A stretch of DNA of 64,000 nt from Cyclobacteriaceae bacterium (GCA_027533395.1 JAPZUF010000002.1:62001-126000); one strand, 5' to 3'. Positions 27,424-37,202 are shown, numbered from the stretch's first letter. Numbers and translations are program-made. Notes: generated by a model not told the origin, from the sequence alone.

Positions 27424-27451
27424 GTTTTGTAGAGGGTTAGGTTGATGGCGC

Positions 27452-27478
27452 GAGCATCCTGAATTTTTCGGGATGCTC
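27452..27478 (+). terminator. Intrinsic terminator after hsp20
   Basis: GAGCATCCTGAA (27452-27463) pairs with TTCGGGATGCTC (27467-27478), 12 bp with one G-U pair and a 3-base loop, followed by a run of T. Confidence 0.85.
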
Positions 27479-27521
27479 TTTTTTTATTAACTGTTTTCGG
27501 CTTTTGACGTTATCTTTAGTA

Positions 27522-28955
27522 ATGAAAAAATATGTATTGCTTATTTTAATTGTATTGGCCAGTGGTGTAGGTGGTACAGTGGGTGCATTATTCTCGATTA
27601 ACTATCTATATCAAGATGAGGTATCATATAATTCAATTGAGCAGCGCCAGCAATCTGTTTTGGTGAACTACAAGCGTGATACAACTTACAACGTTCCTGC
27701 CGAAAAAGATTTTCTCCAAACAGCAAAAAAAGCAACTGCAGGAGTTGTACACATTCGCACTTCTTATGGTGCAGGCAACTTCAGCATCAATCCTTTAGAA
27801 TTCCGACACGATTGGAATGCACATTCATCCGGGTCTGGTGTCATCATTTCTGATGATGGCTACATCCTTACCAATTATCATGTAATTGAAGATGCATCAA
27901 ATATTGAAGTAGTGATGAACAACAACCAACGCTTTTTTGCTAAAGTGATTGGTGTTGACGCCAGTACCGATTTGGCACTTCTTAAAGTAAAGGCAGGCAA
28001 CTTGCCTTTTATACCTTACGGAGATTCGGATCGTTTGCAATTGGGAGAATGGGTTTTAGCGATTGGTAATCCTTTCGATTTAAATTCTACGGTAACCGCA
28101 GGCATTGTAAGCGCTAAAGCGCGTAACATTGGTATTTTGCGAGATCGCAACAATCTACAAATCGAATCTTTTATTCAAACGGATGCTGCGGTTAATCCTG
28201 GTAACAGTGGTGGTGCATTGGTAAACACACGTGGAGAGTTAATCGGTATTAATTCTGCTATTGCTACTTCTAACGGAAGTTACCAAGGGTATTCTTTCGC
28301 CATTCCAATCAGTTTAGCAAAAAAAGTTGCTGATGACTTATTAGAGTTTGGTACCGTTCAGCGTGGTTTGTTGGGCATTCAGATCTCTGATGTGAATGCA
28401 GCAGTTTCAGAAGCTTTAAGTTTATCCGTTAACCAAGGCGTTTTAATTGAAAGAGTTAATGAAAACTCTGCAGCGTTAGAAGCAGGATTGCAAGATGGTG
28501 ATGTTATTACGGCCATTGAAGAAAAACCAGTTAATAGTGTTTCTGAACTGCAAGAAACTGTAGCACGTAATAGACCAGGAAAAAAATTGCAAGTCACTTA
28601 TCTTCGAAGTGGAAGAAAGAACGAAACAAATGTTATCCTGCGCAACCAAGAAGGGAAAGTTAAATTGGCAGGCAAACCCATTGCATCCGAATTTGATGGA
28701 GCATCTTTAGCCGATATTCCTTACCAAACATTGGTAGATGTTGGATTAGAAGGAGGCGTTCAAATCATTCGACTTAAAGCGGGGAAATGGCAAGAAGCAG
28801 GCATAAAAGAAAAATTCATCATTGGTTTTATTGATAAACTACCGGTTAATAATCTCGAAGACTTTAACCGCATCATGGCGTTTAAAAAAGATGGTGTATT
28901 GATTGAAGGATTTTACCCGGATGGTACCAAAGGAACTTACGGTTTAGCATGGTAA
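27522..28955 (+). CDS. DegP/DegQ-type periplasmic serine protease with PDZ domains
   Basis: 477 residues from the ATG at 27522. An N-terminal signal or anchor helix (YVLLILIVLASGVGGTVGALF) is followed by a trypsin-like domain with the complete triad: His120 in LTNYHVIED, Asp150 in ASTDLALLK and Ser229 in NPGNSGGALV. The first PDZ domain (about residues 275-365) has RGLLGIQISDVN and GLQDGDVITAIEEKPV. The second PDZ-like domain at the C-terminus is degenerate. It handles envelope protein quality control in the periplasm. A TTG at 27504 is a less likely start. The neighbouring Hsp20 suggests a stress locus, although each gene has its own promoter region. Confidence 0.93.
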   Translation: MKKYVLLILIVLASGVGGTVGALFSINYLYQDEVSYNSIEQRQQSVLVNYKRDTTYNVPAEKDFLQTAKKATAGVVHIRTSYGAGNFSINPLEFRHDWNAHSSGSGVIISDDGYILTNYHVIEDASNIEVVMNNNQRFFAKVIGVDASTDLALLKVKAGNLPFIPYGDSDRLQLGEWVLAIGNPFDLNSTVTAGIVSAKARNIGILRDRNNLQIESFIQTDAAVNPGNSGGALVNTRGELIGINSAIATSNGSYQGYSFAIPISLAKKVADDLLEFGTVQRGLLGIQISDVNAAVSEALSLSVNQGVLIERVNENSAALEAGLQDGDVITAIEEKPVNSVSELQETVARNRPGKKLQVTYLRSGRKNETNVILRNQEGKVKLAGKPIASEFDGASLADIPYQTLVDVGLEGGVQIIRLKAGKWQEAGIKEKFIIGFIDKLPVNNLEDFNRIMAFKKDGVLIEGFYPDGTKGTYGLAW

Positions 28956-28970
28956 GCTTTTAAATTCCAT

Positions 28971-28978
28971 TACCTTTG
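28971..28978 (+). promoter_or_regulatory. -7 element upstream of the ALDH7-type gene
   Basis: TACCTTTG matches TAnnTTTG exactly, but no TTG stands at the -33 position. It lies 40 bases before a short leader ORF (29018) and 120 bases before the dehydrogenase ATG. Confidence 0.4.
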
Positions 28979-29017
28979 TAGGAAGAAGTTTGGTATCATT
29001 TTTTACCTAGTCCAACC

Positions 29018-29101
29018 ATGAAAAATTTATTTCCATGCCTCGCAAGCAAATGCTTTCATGAGTTGACCTTCGCTTTAACTCAGAAAGAAAAATCATCATG
29101 A
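29018..29101 (+). CDS. Possible 27-residue leader ORF before the ALDH7-type gene
   Basis: An ATG at 29018 opens 27 codons (MKNLFPCLASKCFHELTF...) ending in a TGA that overlaps the dehydrogenase start as ATGA. Its length, position after a -7 box and stop-start overlap suggest translational coupling. There is no codon-bias or homology evidence, so it may be chance. Confidence 0.3.
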   Translation: MKNLFPCLASKCFHELTFALTQKEKSS

Positions 29102-30639
29102 AAAAATTTGGCATTCAGCAAGCCCTACAAACACTTGGTGTTAAAAAAACAAATCAAGGTACATCAACAGGAAGCAAATGGTTGCGCTCAAGTGGTGCTG
29201 CTATCGAATCTTTTTCTCCTGCAGATGGAAAACTTATTGGTTCGGTTATAGCCACAGATGAAAAAGGATATGCACAAGTTGTGGCAGAAGCACAAAAAGC
29301 TTTTGAAGTGTGGCGTTTATGGCCTGCACCAAAGCGTGGAGAAGTAGTAAGACAAATAGGTGAAGCATTAAGAAATTACAAAGAACCATTAGGGAAACTT
29401 GTTTCTTATGAAATGGGTAAATCTTACCAAGAAGGTTTAGGCGAAGTGCAAGAAATGATAGACATCTGCGATTTTGCAGTTGGTTTATCAAGGCAATTGC
29501 ATGGTTTAACCATGCATTCGGAGCGCCCCAGCCATCGTATGTACGAACAATATCACCCTCTGGGCCTTGTTGGAATTATTTCCGCATTTAACTTTCCAGT
29601 AGCGGTGTGGTCGTGGAATACGATGTTGGCGTGGGTTTGTGGCGATGTTTGTATTTGGAAACCATCAGAAAAAACACCATTGTGTAGCATAGCTTGTCAA
29701 AATATAATCTCGCAAGTATTCGAGAAAAATAATGTGCCTGAAGGTGTAAGCTGTATCATCAATGGAGATTACAAAGTTGGGCAATGGCTAAGCATTGATG
29801 AACGAATTCCATTGGTTTCAGCAACTGGTTCAGTGCGCATGGGCAAAGCAGTTGGCAAAGCAGTTGGCGAACGATTAGGCAGAGCATTACTTGAATTAGG
29901 AGGTAACAATGCCATTATCATTTCAGAACATGCCAATTTAGATGTAGCCATTCGAGGTGCCTTATTTGGCGCTGTTGGTACAGCCGGACAACGATGCACA
30001 ACCACACGAAGGTTAATCATCCACGAAAGTGTATATGAAGAAGTAAAAAACCGATTGAAGAATGCTTATACCAAACTTAAAATCGGAAACCCATTAGATG
30101 CAGAAAACCATGTTGGTCCACTTATCGATAAGCTTGCTGTAAAAGCCTACACCGATGCGCTGAAAAAAGTGAAAGCTGAAGGCGGAAAGATGGTGGTTGA
30201 AGGAGGCGTGTTAAAAGGAGATGGATACGAATCAGGTTGTTATGTAAAGCCAGCCATTGCAGAAGCAAAAAATAGTTTTCAGATTGTACAGCATGAAACT
30301 TTCGCGCCCATTTTATACATCATGCCTTATCGAACTATAGAGGAAGCCATTGCTTTGCAGAATGGTGTGAAGCAAGGATTGTCATCAGCTATTATGACCA
30401 ACCACATGCAGGAGATGGAAAAATTCTTGTCTCATGCCGGTTCGGATTGTGGCATTGCCAATGTTAATATTGGAACGAGTGGTGCCGAAATAGGTGGAGC
30501 ATTTGGAGGTGAAAAGGAAACCGGAGGAGGCCGTGAGTCTGGTTCTGATGCTTGGAAAGTTTACATGCGCAGGCAGACGAACACCATCAATTATGGTACT
30601 ACTTTACCTTTGGCACAAGGGATTAAGTTTGATATTTAA
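29098..30639 (+). CDS. amaB: Aldehyde dehydrogenase, ALDH7 (aminoadipic semialdehyde dehydrogenase) type
   Basis: 513 residues. The catalytic Cys near residue 300 is in GTAGQRCTTTRRLIIH, the form typical of ALDH7/antiquitin. The general base Glu is in LLELGGNNA. ISAFNFPVAVWSWNTMLAW and AFGGEKETGGGRESGSDAWK are also ALDH7-like. The predicted reaction is NAD-dependent oxidation of alpha-aminoadipic semialdehyde to aminoadipate, in lysine catabolism, although ALDH7 enzymes also accept betaine and lipid aldehydes. No other lysine-degradation genes lie beside it. Confidence 0.88.
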   Translation: MKKFGIQQALQTLGVKKTNQGTSTGSKWLRSSGAAIESFSPADGKLIGSVIATDEKGYAQVVAEAQKAFEVWRLWPAPKRGEVVRQIGEALRNYKEPLGKLVSYEMGKSYQEGLGEVQEMIDICDFAVGLSRQLHGLTMHSERPSHRMYEQYHPLGLVGIISAFNFPVAVWSWNTMLAWVCGDVCIWKPSEKTPLCSIACQNIISQVFEKNNVPEGVSCIINGDYKVGQWLSIDERIPLVSATGSVRMGKAVGKAVGERLGRALLELGGNNAIIISEHANLDVAIRGALFGAVGTAGQRCTTTRRLIIHESVYEEVKNRLKNAYTKLKIGNPLDAENHVGPLIDKLAVKAYTDALKKVKAEGGKMVVEGGVLKGDGYESGCYVKPAIAEAKNSFQIVQHETFAPILYIMPYRTIEEAIALQNGVKQGLSSAIMTNHMQEMEKFLSHAGSDCGIANVNIGTSGAEIGGAFGGEKETGGGRESGSDAWKVYMRRQTNTINYGTTLPLAQGIKFDI

Positions 30640-30696
30640 ATTGATTAAAGCATAATTGATAATTAAGAAAAGTGCTGCGAATAAATTATTTATGAT

Positions 30697-30727
30697 TTGA
30701 TGATGATAGTTTTACATGCTAGGTTTG
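30697..30727 (+). promoter_or_regulatory. Promoter of the lone receiver gene
   Basis: TTG (30697-30699), 20-base spacer, TAGGTTTG (30720-30727). It predicts a leader of about 42 bases to the ATG at 30775. Confidence 0.55.
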
Positions 30728-30774
30728 TCAAATAGTATATCATTCTATATTTTTAACATGAAATAAAATCAGGT

Positions 30775-31179
30775 ATGGCAAAGAAATACAAAACTGTAAT
30801 GTTGATTGATGACAATGAAATTGATAACCTCATCAACCAAAAAATGATTGAGGCGGCTGCCATTACCGATACCATTTACACCCACACGGGAGCAAAAAGT
30901 GCTATCGAATTTTTAAAAAACATGGAGAAAACAGGCGTGGCCGACCAAGTATTACCCGATGTTATCTTCTTGGATATTGATATGCCGTTAATGGATGGTT
31001 TTCAATTTTTAGATGAATTCGAAAAATTAAGTCCGGTGGCAAAAAAGAAAGGCAGAATTGTGATGCTCACCTCCAGCATTAATCCACAAGACTTCAATCG
31101 TTCTAAAAAATATGAGAATGTGAAATTGTATTTAAACAAACCTCTCTCGCACGACAGCATCATCAAATTAGATATTTGA
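30775..31179 (+). CDS. Stand-alone response regulator (CheY/Rcp1-like)
   Basis: 134 residues, a receiver domain only: VMLIDDNEIDNLINQKM, phospho-acceptor Asp in VIFLDIDMPLMDGFQFL, Thr/Ser in IVMLTSSI, Lys in YLNKPLS. The DDNxIDNxI pattern and the insert before the Asp are typical of Rcp1-like receivers that are widespread in Bacteroidota. No kinase gene is adjacent, so its partner is encoded elsewhere. It is monocistronic between its own promoter and terminator. Confidence 0.92.
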   Translation: MAKKYKTVMLIDDNEIDNLINQKMIEAAAITDTIYTHTGAKSAIEFLKNMEKTGVADQVLPDVIFLDIDMPLMDGFQFLDEFEKLSPVAKKKGRIVMLTSSINPQDFNRSKKYENVKLYLNKPLSHDSIIKLDI

Positions 31180-31215
31180 TTTGAAATAAATCTTAAGTTC
31201 AGCACATTCAAATTA

Positions 31216-31246
31216 AAAAAGTCCGCAACCTAATTGTGGACTTTTT
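31216..31246 (+). terminator. Terminator after the lone receiver (AAAGTCC family)
   Basis: AAAAAGTCCGCAA (31216-31228) pairs with TTGTGGACTTTTT (31234-31246), 13 bp with one G-U pair and a 5-base loop. The stem core equals that at 1926 and 19511. Confidence 0.85.
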
Positions 31247-31358
31247 GTTTGATGATGATTGAAATTAAAACACTATTCAATTAGAATAATTTGAAGTTTC
31301 ATTATAAAAAATGTAGGCAACCCTTATCATTACAGATGTCAAATCCGTTATAATGGTG

Positions 31359-32819
31359 TTAATCTGTTACCGGTTCCATTTCAGTTAGTTGCTTCACAAA
31401 CTTATCATCAAAGCGAATCAATAAAGTTGGAGCGAAGTATTTTACTTCCAGAGATTTTAAACGAGGTAAAATCGCATTGATTTTTTTTGCTTTTTCTTTT
31501 TTGGCTTCGCTTGTTGTGATTTTTAAAATCTTCAAGAATAATAAAATATTTTCACAACTATCTTTGCCCAACATGCGGATTTGCCTTTGAATACTATTGC
31601 TCAACTGATTAAACAATTCGTAGTCCTGCAACATTACATATTGTAACGAAAGCAAAGCCTTCACTTCCATGTAGGTAATAGGAAATTTCTTCAAACTAAC
31701 TTCATTCAATAAATTATTCAACACTTTGGCGGCTTCATCATATTTACCAGCATAGTAACAAGCCAGTGCGCGATAACAAATGTAGATGGTGTGTTTCGGA
31801 ACATCCAGTGCGTCTACTTCGTAATCGATAAATAAGTTTTCGTTCTCAGCGTAAAGTTCAGCTTCATTTCCCAAGCGAAGATGCCTTTGAATCTTTGTTA
31901 TTAGAAATTGTGCCGGAAAGGAATAAGTAGTATAATTAACTAAAAGGTTGGTTGCGGCATCGTTTACTTCTTCAAAATACTTTTCAGATTCTCTGTAAAC
32001 TTTATAGTGTGTGTAATATTCTAAACGTAAAAACTCGAAGACAAGATTAAGGTGATAGTAGATGGCATCTAGGTTGTAGGTTTCAAAGATCTTCTGAACT
32101 TTAGTAAAAATATCTTCAATCGATTCAAGGTCTGGTCTGTACGAATCATCCGGTTCAACAAACAAGCGATGAAAAATATTCAAACAACTTCTATATACAA
32201 ACAATCGGTGCGATTCATATAAATTCGCCACGTTGTCCATTTCCTTTTGCAATAAGCCGAGGCTTAGCTTTTCTACATCTCCTCCTGTAAATAAATACTC
32301 ACCATACTTCTTAAAATAATCGGCCAATAAATCTTCTGCTTTATCTAAAGCCAACATATAAGCAACGTGGCGGTTATACAATTGTGAGTATTGGAAGTAA
32401 TCAGGAGAATTAACGTTTAATTTTTTGAGTGATTTATAAATAGTGGTTAACTCGTTAGCCAAATCGTAATCGAGTAATTCTTTTTCTAACTTTTTAAGTG
32501 TAGCAATGGAGATGGCTTTCTTTTTGGTGAAAAGCACCTCGTTGATATTGGCTAGTTTCTTTAATACATCTGTGCGCGGGCTTTCTAGCTGCGCCATCAG
32601 ATATTCTTCAATTTTTAAGTTAAGGCGCGAACGCAAAGTGTAGTAGGCGTTGGCATTTACCTCTAACTCTGCCATTATTTTGTTATCCGACAATTGTCTT
32701 TCGCGTAGGGAGCGCAAGAGATAAGCAGATTTTTCTGCATTACTTTCAACCAGGCTGTCGTAAATAGCCTGAAAGTCTTTTTCAGAAAGTTGTTTGACTA
32801 TATTCTTAAGCTTAGCCAT
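31359..32819 (-). CDS. Conserved helical protein of unknown function
   Basis: 486 residues, no signal peptide and no membrane segment. The whole sequence is predicted alpha-helical, with TPR-like helix pairs (for example TIYICYRALACYYAGKYDEA, then KVLNNLLNEV). The N-terminus (LRSLRERQLSDNKIMAELEV) could be a small helical domain. I do not recognise a named family. Long helical cytosolic proteins of this kind are common in Cytophagales. It is divergent from the secreted 829-residue protein gene with a gap of 105 bp. Confidence 0.75.
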   Translation of the reverse strand: MAKLKNIVKQLSEKDFQAIYDSLVESNAEKSAYLLRSLRERQLSDNKIMAELEVNANAYYTLRSRLNLKIEEYLMAQLESPRTDVLKKLANINEVLFTKKKAISIATLKKLEKELLDYDLANELTTIYKSLKKLNVNSPDYFQYSQLYNRHVAYMLALDKAEDLLADYFKKYGEYLFTGGDVEKLSLGLLQKEMDNVANLYESHRLFVYRSCLNIFHRLFVEPDDSYRPDLESIEDIFTKVQKIFETYNLDAIYYHLNLVFEFLRLEYYTHYKVYRESEKYFEEVNDAATNLLVNYTTYSFPAQFLITKIQRHLRLGNEAELYAENENLFIDYEVDALDVPKHTIYICYRALACYYAGKYDEAAKVLNNLLNEVSLKKFPITYMEVKALLSLQYVMLQDYELFNQLSNSIQRQIRMLGKDSCENILLFLKILKITTSEAKKEKAKKINAILPRLKSLEVKYFAPTLLIRFDDKFVKQLTEMEPVTD

Positions 32820-32924
32820 TGGATAGCATTTCAGCGTTTAAGTTAAAAAATAATTTTCCATGCACAAGGTTACTTATCAGCTTCTGTTTAAAATAATCGC
32901 AAACTTTGTTACATTTTTACAATA

Positions 32925-35414
32925 ATGAGAAAAACTGGTATTATACTTTCTTTTCTTTTGGCAAGTCAACTCGCAAGTGCGCAACTGGCAAATGAAAAAG
33001 CAGCTTGGAATAACCTTGGGCGCGAGCGCTGGATAAAAGTTAGGCAATACCTAGATAAAGCGTTAAAGAAGGACTCAACTAACGTGGGTGCCAACTTCAC
33101 CTATAGTTGGTATTTCTTCACACAGGGAAATCCACAATTTCATCTCGATTCTTCCTACGTTTATCTGCAAAAGGTAAAGCGCGATTTTGCCTTGCTTTCA
33201 AAATCGGAAAAGCAAAAGTTAGACTGGTATCCAATTAATGAAAAAGAAATTAATAGACTTCAATCTTACCAAGACAGCGCAGCTTTTGAGCGAGCCTTTG
33301 TTGCCAATACCGAGATGGCTTATGGTTATTTTACACAAAAGTTCCCGTGGGCTAAGCAAGTAGCGCGTGCAAGAGAATTACAAATTGAAGTTGGATTTTT
33401 AATGGCCTTGCGCAGAAACACACACGAAGCCTTTTCAGAATTTTTACAAAAATATCCTGACAGTTACCGCACTGCGGAAGCAAAAAACAGATTCGAAAAG
33501 TCTTTATACGAGTTCGAAACGGCCAGTGGTCGCTTGCAGGCTTATGAAATTTTTTATGATCGCTACAAAGACAGTCCGTACAGAAAAGAGGCAGCTCAAA
33601 AAATATTTATTTTATCAACCTTGGCAGGCGACTCCATCAGTTTTGCAAAGTTCATTAATCGATGGAAGCAAGGTGAACATGTTGAGTTTGCAGGAGAAAT
33701 CATCCAAAATTTAAAAGTAAAAGATGAAACAGAAGAAATAATTTTACCGGTTTGGAAAAAACAGCGATACACGTTGTTAAAAGCAGATGGAACACTTTTG
33801 GATTCCACTGGTCTAACAACAATAGAAAACGATTTAAGGTGCGATGGTATATCAACCTATTTTTTTCTTTCAGGCGATAAAGTGTTTACCATAGATGGAA
33901 AATTTCTTACAAAAGATGCGAAAGCCATTGAACCGATGGAAGCTGGTTTTGTAATAGTTGAAAAAGAAAAAGTAAATGAAGTTTGGCATGTAGCTAGTCA
34001 TAAAATTTTTGAAAGCAATGGATCTCTTAACTTGTTAGAAGGAAAATGGTGGATAGAAAAGAAAGATGGAAAATATATAATATATAGTCTTTTGGGTCAT
34101 CCTTTGCTTACAGGAAGTTGGAGAAAAATAATAGCTTTTGATGGATGGTTGGCATTGCAAACAGAAACGAATTGGCAATTAGTTTCATTTAACGATGTTG
34201 CCGATGTAAACAATCAATATAAAAAAATGATTGCTGCAGAAGAAGTAAAACCTTTCAAGCAAGGAATTTGGTACAAAGTTGGCAATCAAGAAGCTTTACT
34301 GTCTTCCAATGGAAAATATTTGGTGGCACAACAAGCTGCAAAAATTGATTTGTATGATGGTGGAATAGTTGTAACCCGCGATTCACTTTCAACTTTATTG
34401 ATTGGAAACAATGAAATTGAAAAAGAGATGAAGAATATAAAATGGCTGAAGCCATTTTGGGTTTTTCAAAAAGATAAACGCTTTGCCTTTGTAGATAAAA
34501 AGCAAACATCTCTTTATTACGATACTATTCAGGTATTCGGACAAACACTTCTTGGCTTTTCTCAAGATAGTTTGTTGGTAGTTCGAAATGAAAAGAAAAT
34601 TACATTAGCCAGCAACGTCATCAAAGAAATCATCACAAAAAATGATTCTGTTTTTTTTGTCATGAAGCGAGCAGATAAATTATACATAACAAATGTTTTA
34701 GGACAAAATCTCTTTGTCAATGATGCAGATAGAATAAGTTATGTAGGAGGTAACTTTTTTTTAAAATCAAAAAAAGACAAGCAATGGTTTATCAATAGAA
34801 AGGGCCAAGTTTTAATGGAACTTACTCCTGATTTACAATCAAGTGTTCGAGGTAATTTTATTGTGCTTGTGCAGAAAAATAAATTTGGTTTACTGGGTGA
34901 TGCTATGGGTCAATTAATTAAGCCAAAATTTGATAAAGGAATTATTCCACTGCTTCATCAGCAATTGTTAGTGTTTCAATCCAACAAATATTACATCGTC
35001 ACTTGGAATTATAAAAATCTTCCAACTCAATTTTGGGATGATTACGAAATCATCAACGAACAATACCTTTGGTTAAAAAAGGGATTCTATTGGAACTTGT
35101 TTGATTTAAGAAAATCGAAAGTAGTGTTATCTAACATCAGTGAATACAAACTTGCTAAGCAAATCGGGCACGATGCTTATTTCATTATTAAACAAGATGG
35201 TCAACTCGGTATGTGGCACACACAAAGAGGAATTTTGTTAGAACCACTCTTCACCAATATTCAGATAAAAGGCAGTGAAGCACAATTTATGGTAGCTCAA
35301 AAAGAAGTGGAAGAAGCAGGATTAATCCTACTTTTTATTTACGACCATACTGGTAAACAAATACTCAAAGAAGTGTACGAAGAAAAAGATTTTGAAAAAG
35401 CAATCTGTGATTAA
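32925..35414 (+). CDS. Secreted TPR-like / WG-repeat-like protein
   Basis: 829 residues with a signal peptide (IILSFLLASQLASAQ). The first 270 residues are helical and TPR-like (FLQKYPDSYRTAEAKNRFEK, YEIFYDRYKDSPYRKEAAQK). The remainder is beta-rich, with irregular repeats such as KNKFGLLGDAMGQLIKPKFD and DGQLGMWHTQRGILLEPLF. These resemble WG repeats, in which G-x-x-G-L/W and a proline follow a fixed pattern. It is probably exported to the periplasm or surface. Function is unknown. pafA starts 44 bases downstream, so the two may form an operon. Confidence 0.75.
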   Translation: MRKTGIILSFLLASQLASAQLANEKAAWNNLGRERWIKVRQYLDKALKKDSTNVGANFTYSWYFFTQGNPQFHLDSSYVYLQKVKRDFALLSKSEKQKLDWYPINEKEINRLQSYQDSAAFERAFVANTEMAYGYFTQKFPWAKQVARARELQIEVGFLMALRRNTHEAFSEFLQKYPDSYRTAEAKNRFEKSLYEFETASGRLQAYEIFYDRYKDSPYRKEAAQKIFILSTLAGDSISFAKFINRWKQGEHVEFAGEIIQNLKVKDETEEIILPVWKKQRYTLLKADGTLLDSTGLTTIENDLRCDGISTYFFLSGDKVFTIDGKFLTKDAKAIEPMEAGFVIVEKEKVNEVWHVASHKIFESNGSLNLLEGKWWIEKKDGKYIIYSLLGHPLLTGSWRKIIAFDGWLALQTETNWQLVSFNDVADVNNQYKKMIAAEEVKPFKQGIWYKVGNQEALLSSNGKYLVAQQAAKIDLYDGGIVVTRDSLSTLLIGNNEIEKEMKNIKWLKPFWVFQKDKRFAFVDKKQTSLYYDTIQVFGQTLLGFSQDSLLVVRNEKKITLASNVIKEIITKNDSVFFVMKRADKLYITNVLGQNLFVNDADRISYVGGNFFLKSKKDKQWFINRKGQVLMELTPDLQSSVRGNFIVLVQKNKFGLLGDAMGQLIKPKFDKGIIPLLHQQLLVFQSNKYYIVTWNYKNLPTQFWDDYEIINEQYLWLKKGFYWNLFDLRKSKVVLSNISEYKLAKQIGHDAYFIIKQDGQLGMWHTQRGILLEPLFTNIQIKGSEAQFMVAQKEVEEAGLILLFIYDHTGKQILKEVYEEKDFEKAICD

Positions 35415-35458
35415 AATTAACGCAGTGTTTACACAGGCGGAAAACAGAAATCTGAATA

Positions 35459-37138
35459 ATGATTAGCTTTGTAAAAAAATGTGCTATGCTTCGCTTTTGT
35501 TTTATTTTCATTTGCATTGTTCAGTTGGGTTTTGCACAAGTAAAATCACCGCAGCCAAATACGCCACCCAAGTTAGTGGTAGGTATTGTGGTTGACCAGA
35601 TGAGACAAGAATACTTGTATAGATTTTACGACACTTACGGAGAAGGCGGATTTAAACGAATGATGTCTCAAGGCTTTATGGCCACCAATATGCATTACAA
35701 CTATGCACCAACTTATACAGGGCCAGGCCATGCATCCATATACACGGGAACAACACCGGCTATCCATGGCATCATTGCCAATGATTATTACGATAAAGAA
35801 GAAAAGAAAGTAGTGAACTGTGTGGAAGACTTATCGCAGGCTTTAATTGGTGCAACACAATCAGGTAAAGGAGTCTCACCCAAACGCTTGCAAACAACTA
35901 CTATAACAGACGAGTTAAAATTATTTACACAAAACAGATCAAAAGTAATTGGAGTATCTATTAAAGACAGAGGAGCCATTTTACCTGCCGGTCATTTAGC
36001 AGACGGTGCGTATTTTCCAGAAGGTAGAGGAGGAAAATTTATCACCAGTGCTTTTTATAAAAATCAACTCCCCGATTGGGTGAACAAATTCAATGAAAAA
36101 AATTTAATCAATACTTATTACAAACAAACCTGGACTCCACTTTTACCTATAGAGAAATATACAGCATCCGGTCCGGACGAATCACCGTACGAAAGAAAAC
36201 TTGACGCAAAAACTAAAATGGTCTTCCCTTATCCTACGCAAGAGTTGATCAACAAAGTAGGAGCAGATTATTTTTCTTACACACCATTCGCAAATGACTA
36301 CATCACTGAATTTTCCAAAGCAGCTATTCAAGGCGAACAAATGGGAAAAGACGAGATAACAGATTTTCTGGCAATATCTTATTCAACACCTGATATCATG
36401 GGGCATGCGGTAGGACCACGCGCTATCGAATTGCAAGACATGTACCTTCGCTTGGATAGAAATATGGCAGATTTATTTTCAACATTAGATAAAGAAGTAG
36501 GTAAAGGAAATTATGTTGTGTTCATTACAGCCGATCATGGCGTTGCAGAAGTGCCACAATATTTAAAAGATAAGAAGATACCCGCTGGTTATTTTAACGA
36601 AGAATATGCTACCGCTAAAGTAAATGAATATTTATCAACTTTTTATCCCGGTAAAAAATTGGTAGAAAGAATCAGTAACGCTCAGGTATATTTAAATCAC
36701 CAGGCTTTTGAGGGTTCACCAAAAAGTACGGGATTAGATTTTTTTGTAGTGGCCGAACTGGCCGGCAAATTTCTAATGACCATAGATGGCGTAGCGAATT
36801 ATTACACCGAAGCGGTAATTAAACAAAGTGATTTTAACGAAGGTGGCATAAAAGGAAAAATTATTCGTGGTTTTCATGCTAAACGCTCAGGCGACATTGC
36901 CCTTGTTTTAGAACCTGCTTGGTTCGAAGGAAATTCAGTGCAAGGCACTACACACGGTTCTCCTTATGCGTATGATACAAATGTTCCTCTCTTGATGATG
37001 GGAAAAGGAATCAAGCCAGGACAATCACATCTTCCTTACGATATTACAGATATTACACCTACTTTATCTGTGCTCATGAAAGTAATGTTTCCTAATGGCT
37101 GCACAGGCAAGCCGATAGTAGCAGCTATCGAACCCTGA
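35459..37138 (+). CDS. pafA: PafA-type alkaline phosphatase
   Basis: 559 residues, exported (FCFIFICIVQLGFAQ). The alkaline phosphatase superfamily fold shows metal ligand Asp46 in GIVVDQMRQ, the nucleophile Thr87 in YAPTYTGPGHAS, an Asn in IIANDYYD, and a KDR triad (SIKDRGAIL) that matches the Lys and Arg of the monoesterase PafA from Elizabethkingia. Later metal ligands are in STPDIMGHAVG, ITADHGV and GTTHGSPYAYDTNVPLLMMG. The Thr nucleophile, instead of Ser, is characteristic. Expected activity is hydrolysis of phosphate monoesters in the periplasm, giving phosphate. An alternative start is the internal Met10. Confidence 0.92.
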   Translation: MISFVKKCAMLRFCFIFICIVQLGFAQVKSPQPNTPPKLVVGIVVDQMRQEYLYRFYDTYGEGGFKRMMSQGFMATNMHYNYAPTYTGPGHASIYTGTTPAIHGIIANDYYDKEEKKVVNCVEDLSQALIGATQSGKGVSPKRLQTTTITDELKLFTQNRSKVIGVSIKDRGAILPAGHLADGAYFPEGRGGKFITSAFYKNQLPDWVNKFNEKNLINTYYKQTWTPLLPIEKYTASGPDESPYERKLDAKTKMVFPYPTQELINKVGADYFSYTPFANDYITEFSKAAIQGEQMGKDEITDFLAISYSTPDIMGHAVGPRAIELQDMYLRLDRNMADLFSTLDKEVGKGNYVVFITADHGVAEVPQYLKDKKIPAGYFNEEYATAKVNEYLSTFYPGKKLVERISNAQVYLNHQAFEGSPKSTGLDFFVVAELAGKFLMTIDGVANYYTEAVIKQSDFNEGGIKGKIIRGFHAKRSGDIALVLEPAWFEGNSVQGTTHGSPYAYDTNVPLLMMGKGIKPGQSHLPYDITDITPTLSVLMKVMFPNGCTGKPIVAAIEP

Positions 37139-37202
37139 TGGCTATCTTTCTTCCTTATTTTTTTATTAGCACTATTTCTTATCTTTCCGCATAATCTTAT
37201 TT

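Noticed and set aside
30664-30690. Sequence like the left arm and loop of the rpoC terminator (AAAAGTGCTG-CGAATAAATT)
   Set aside because: The complementary right arm is absent, so no hairpin can form. The match is short and may be chance.
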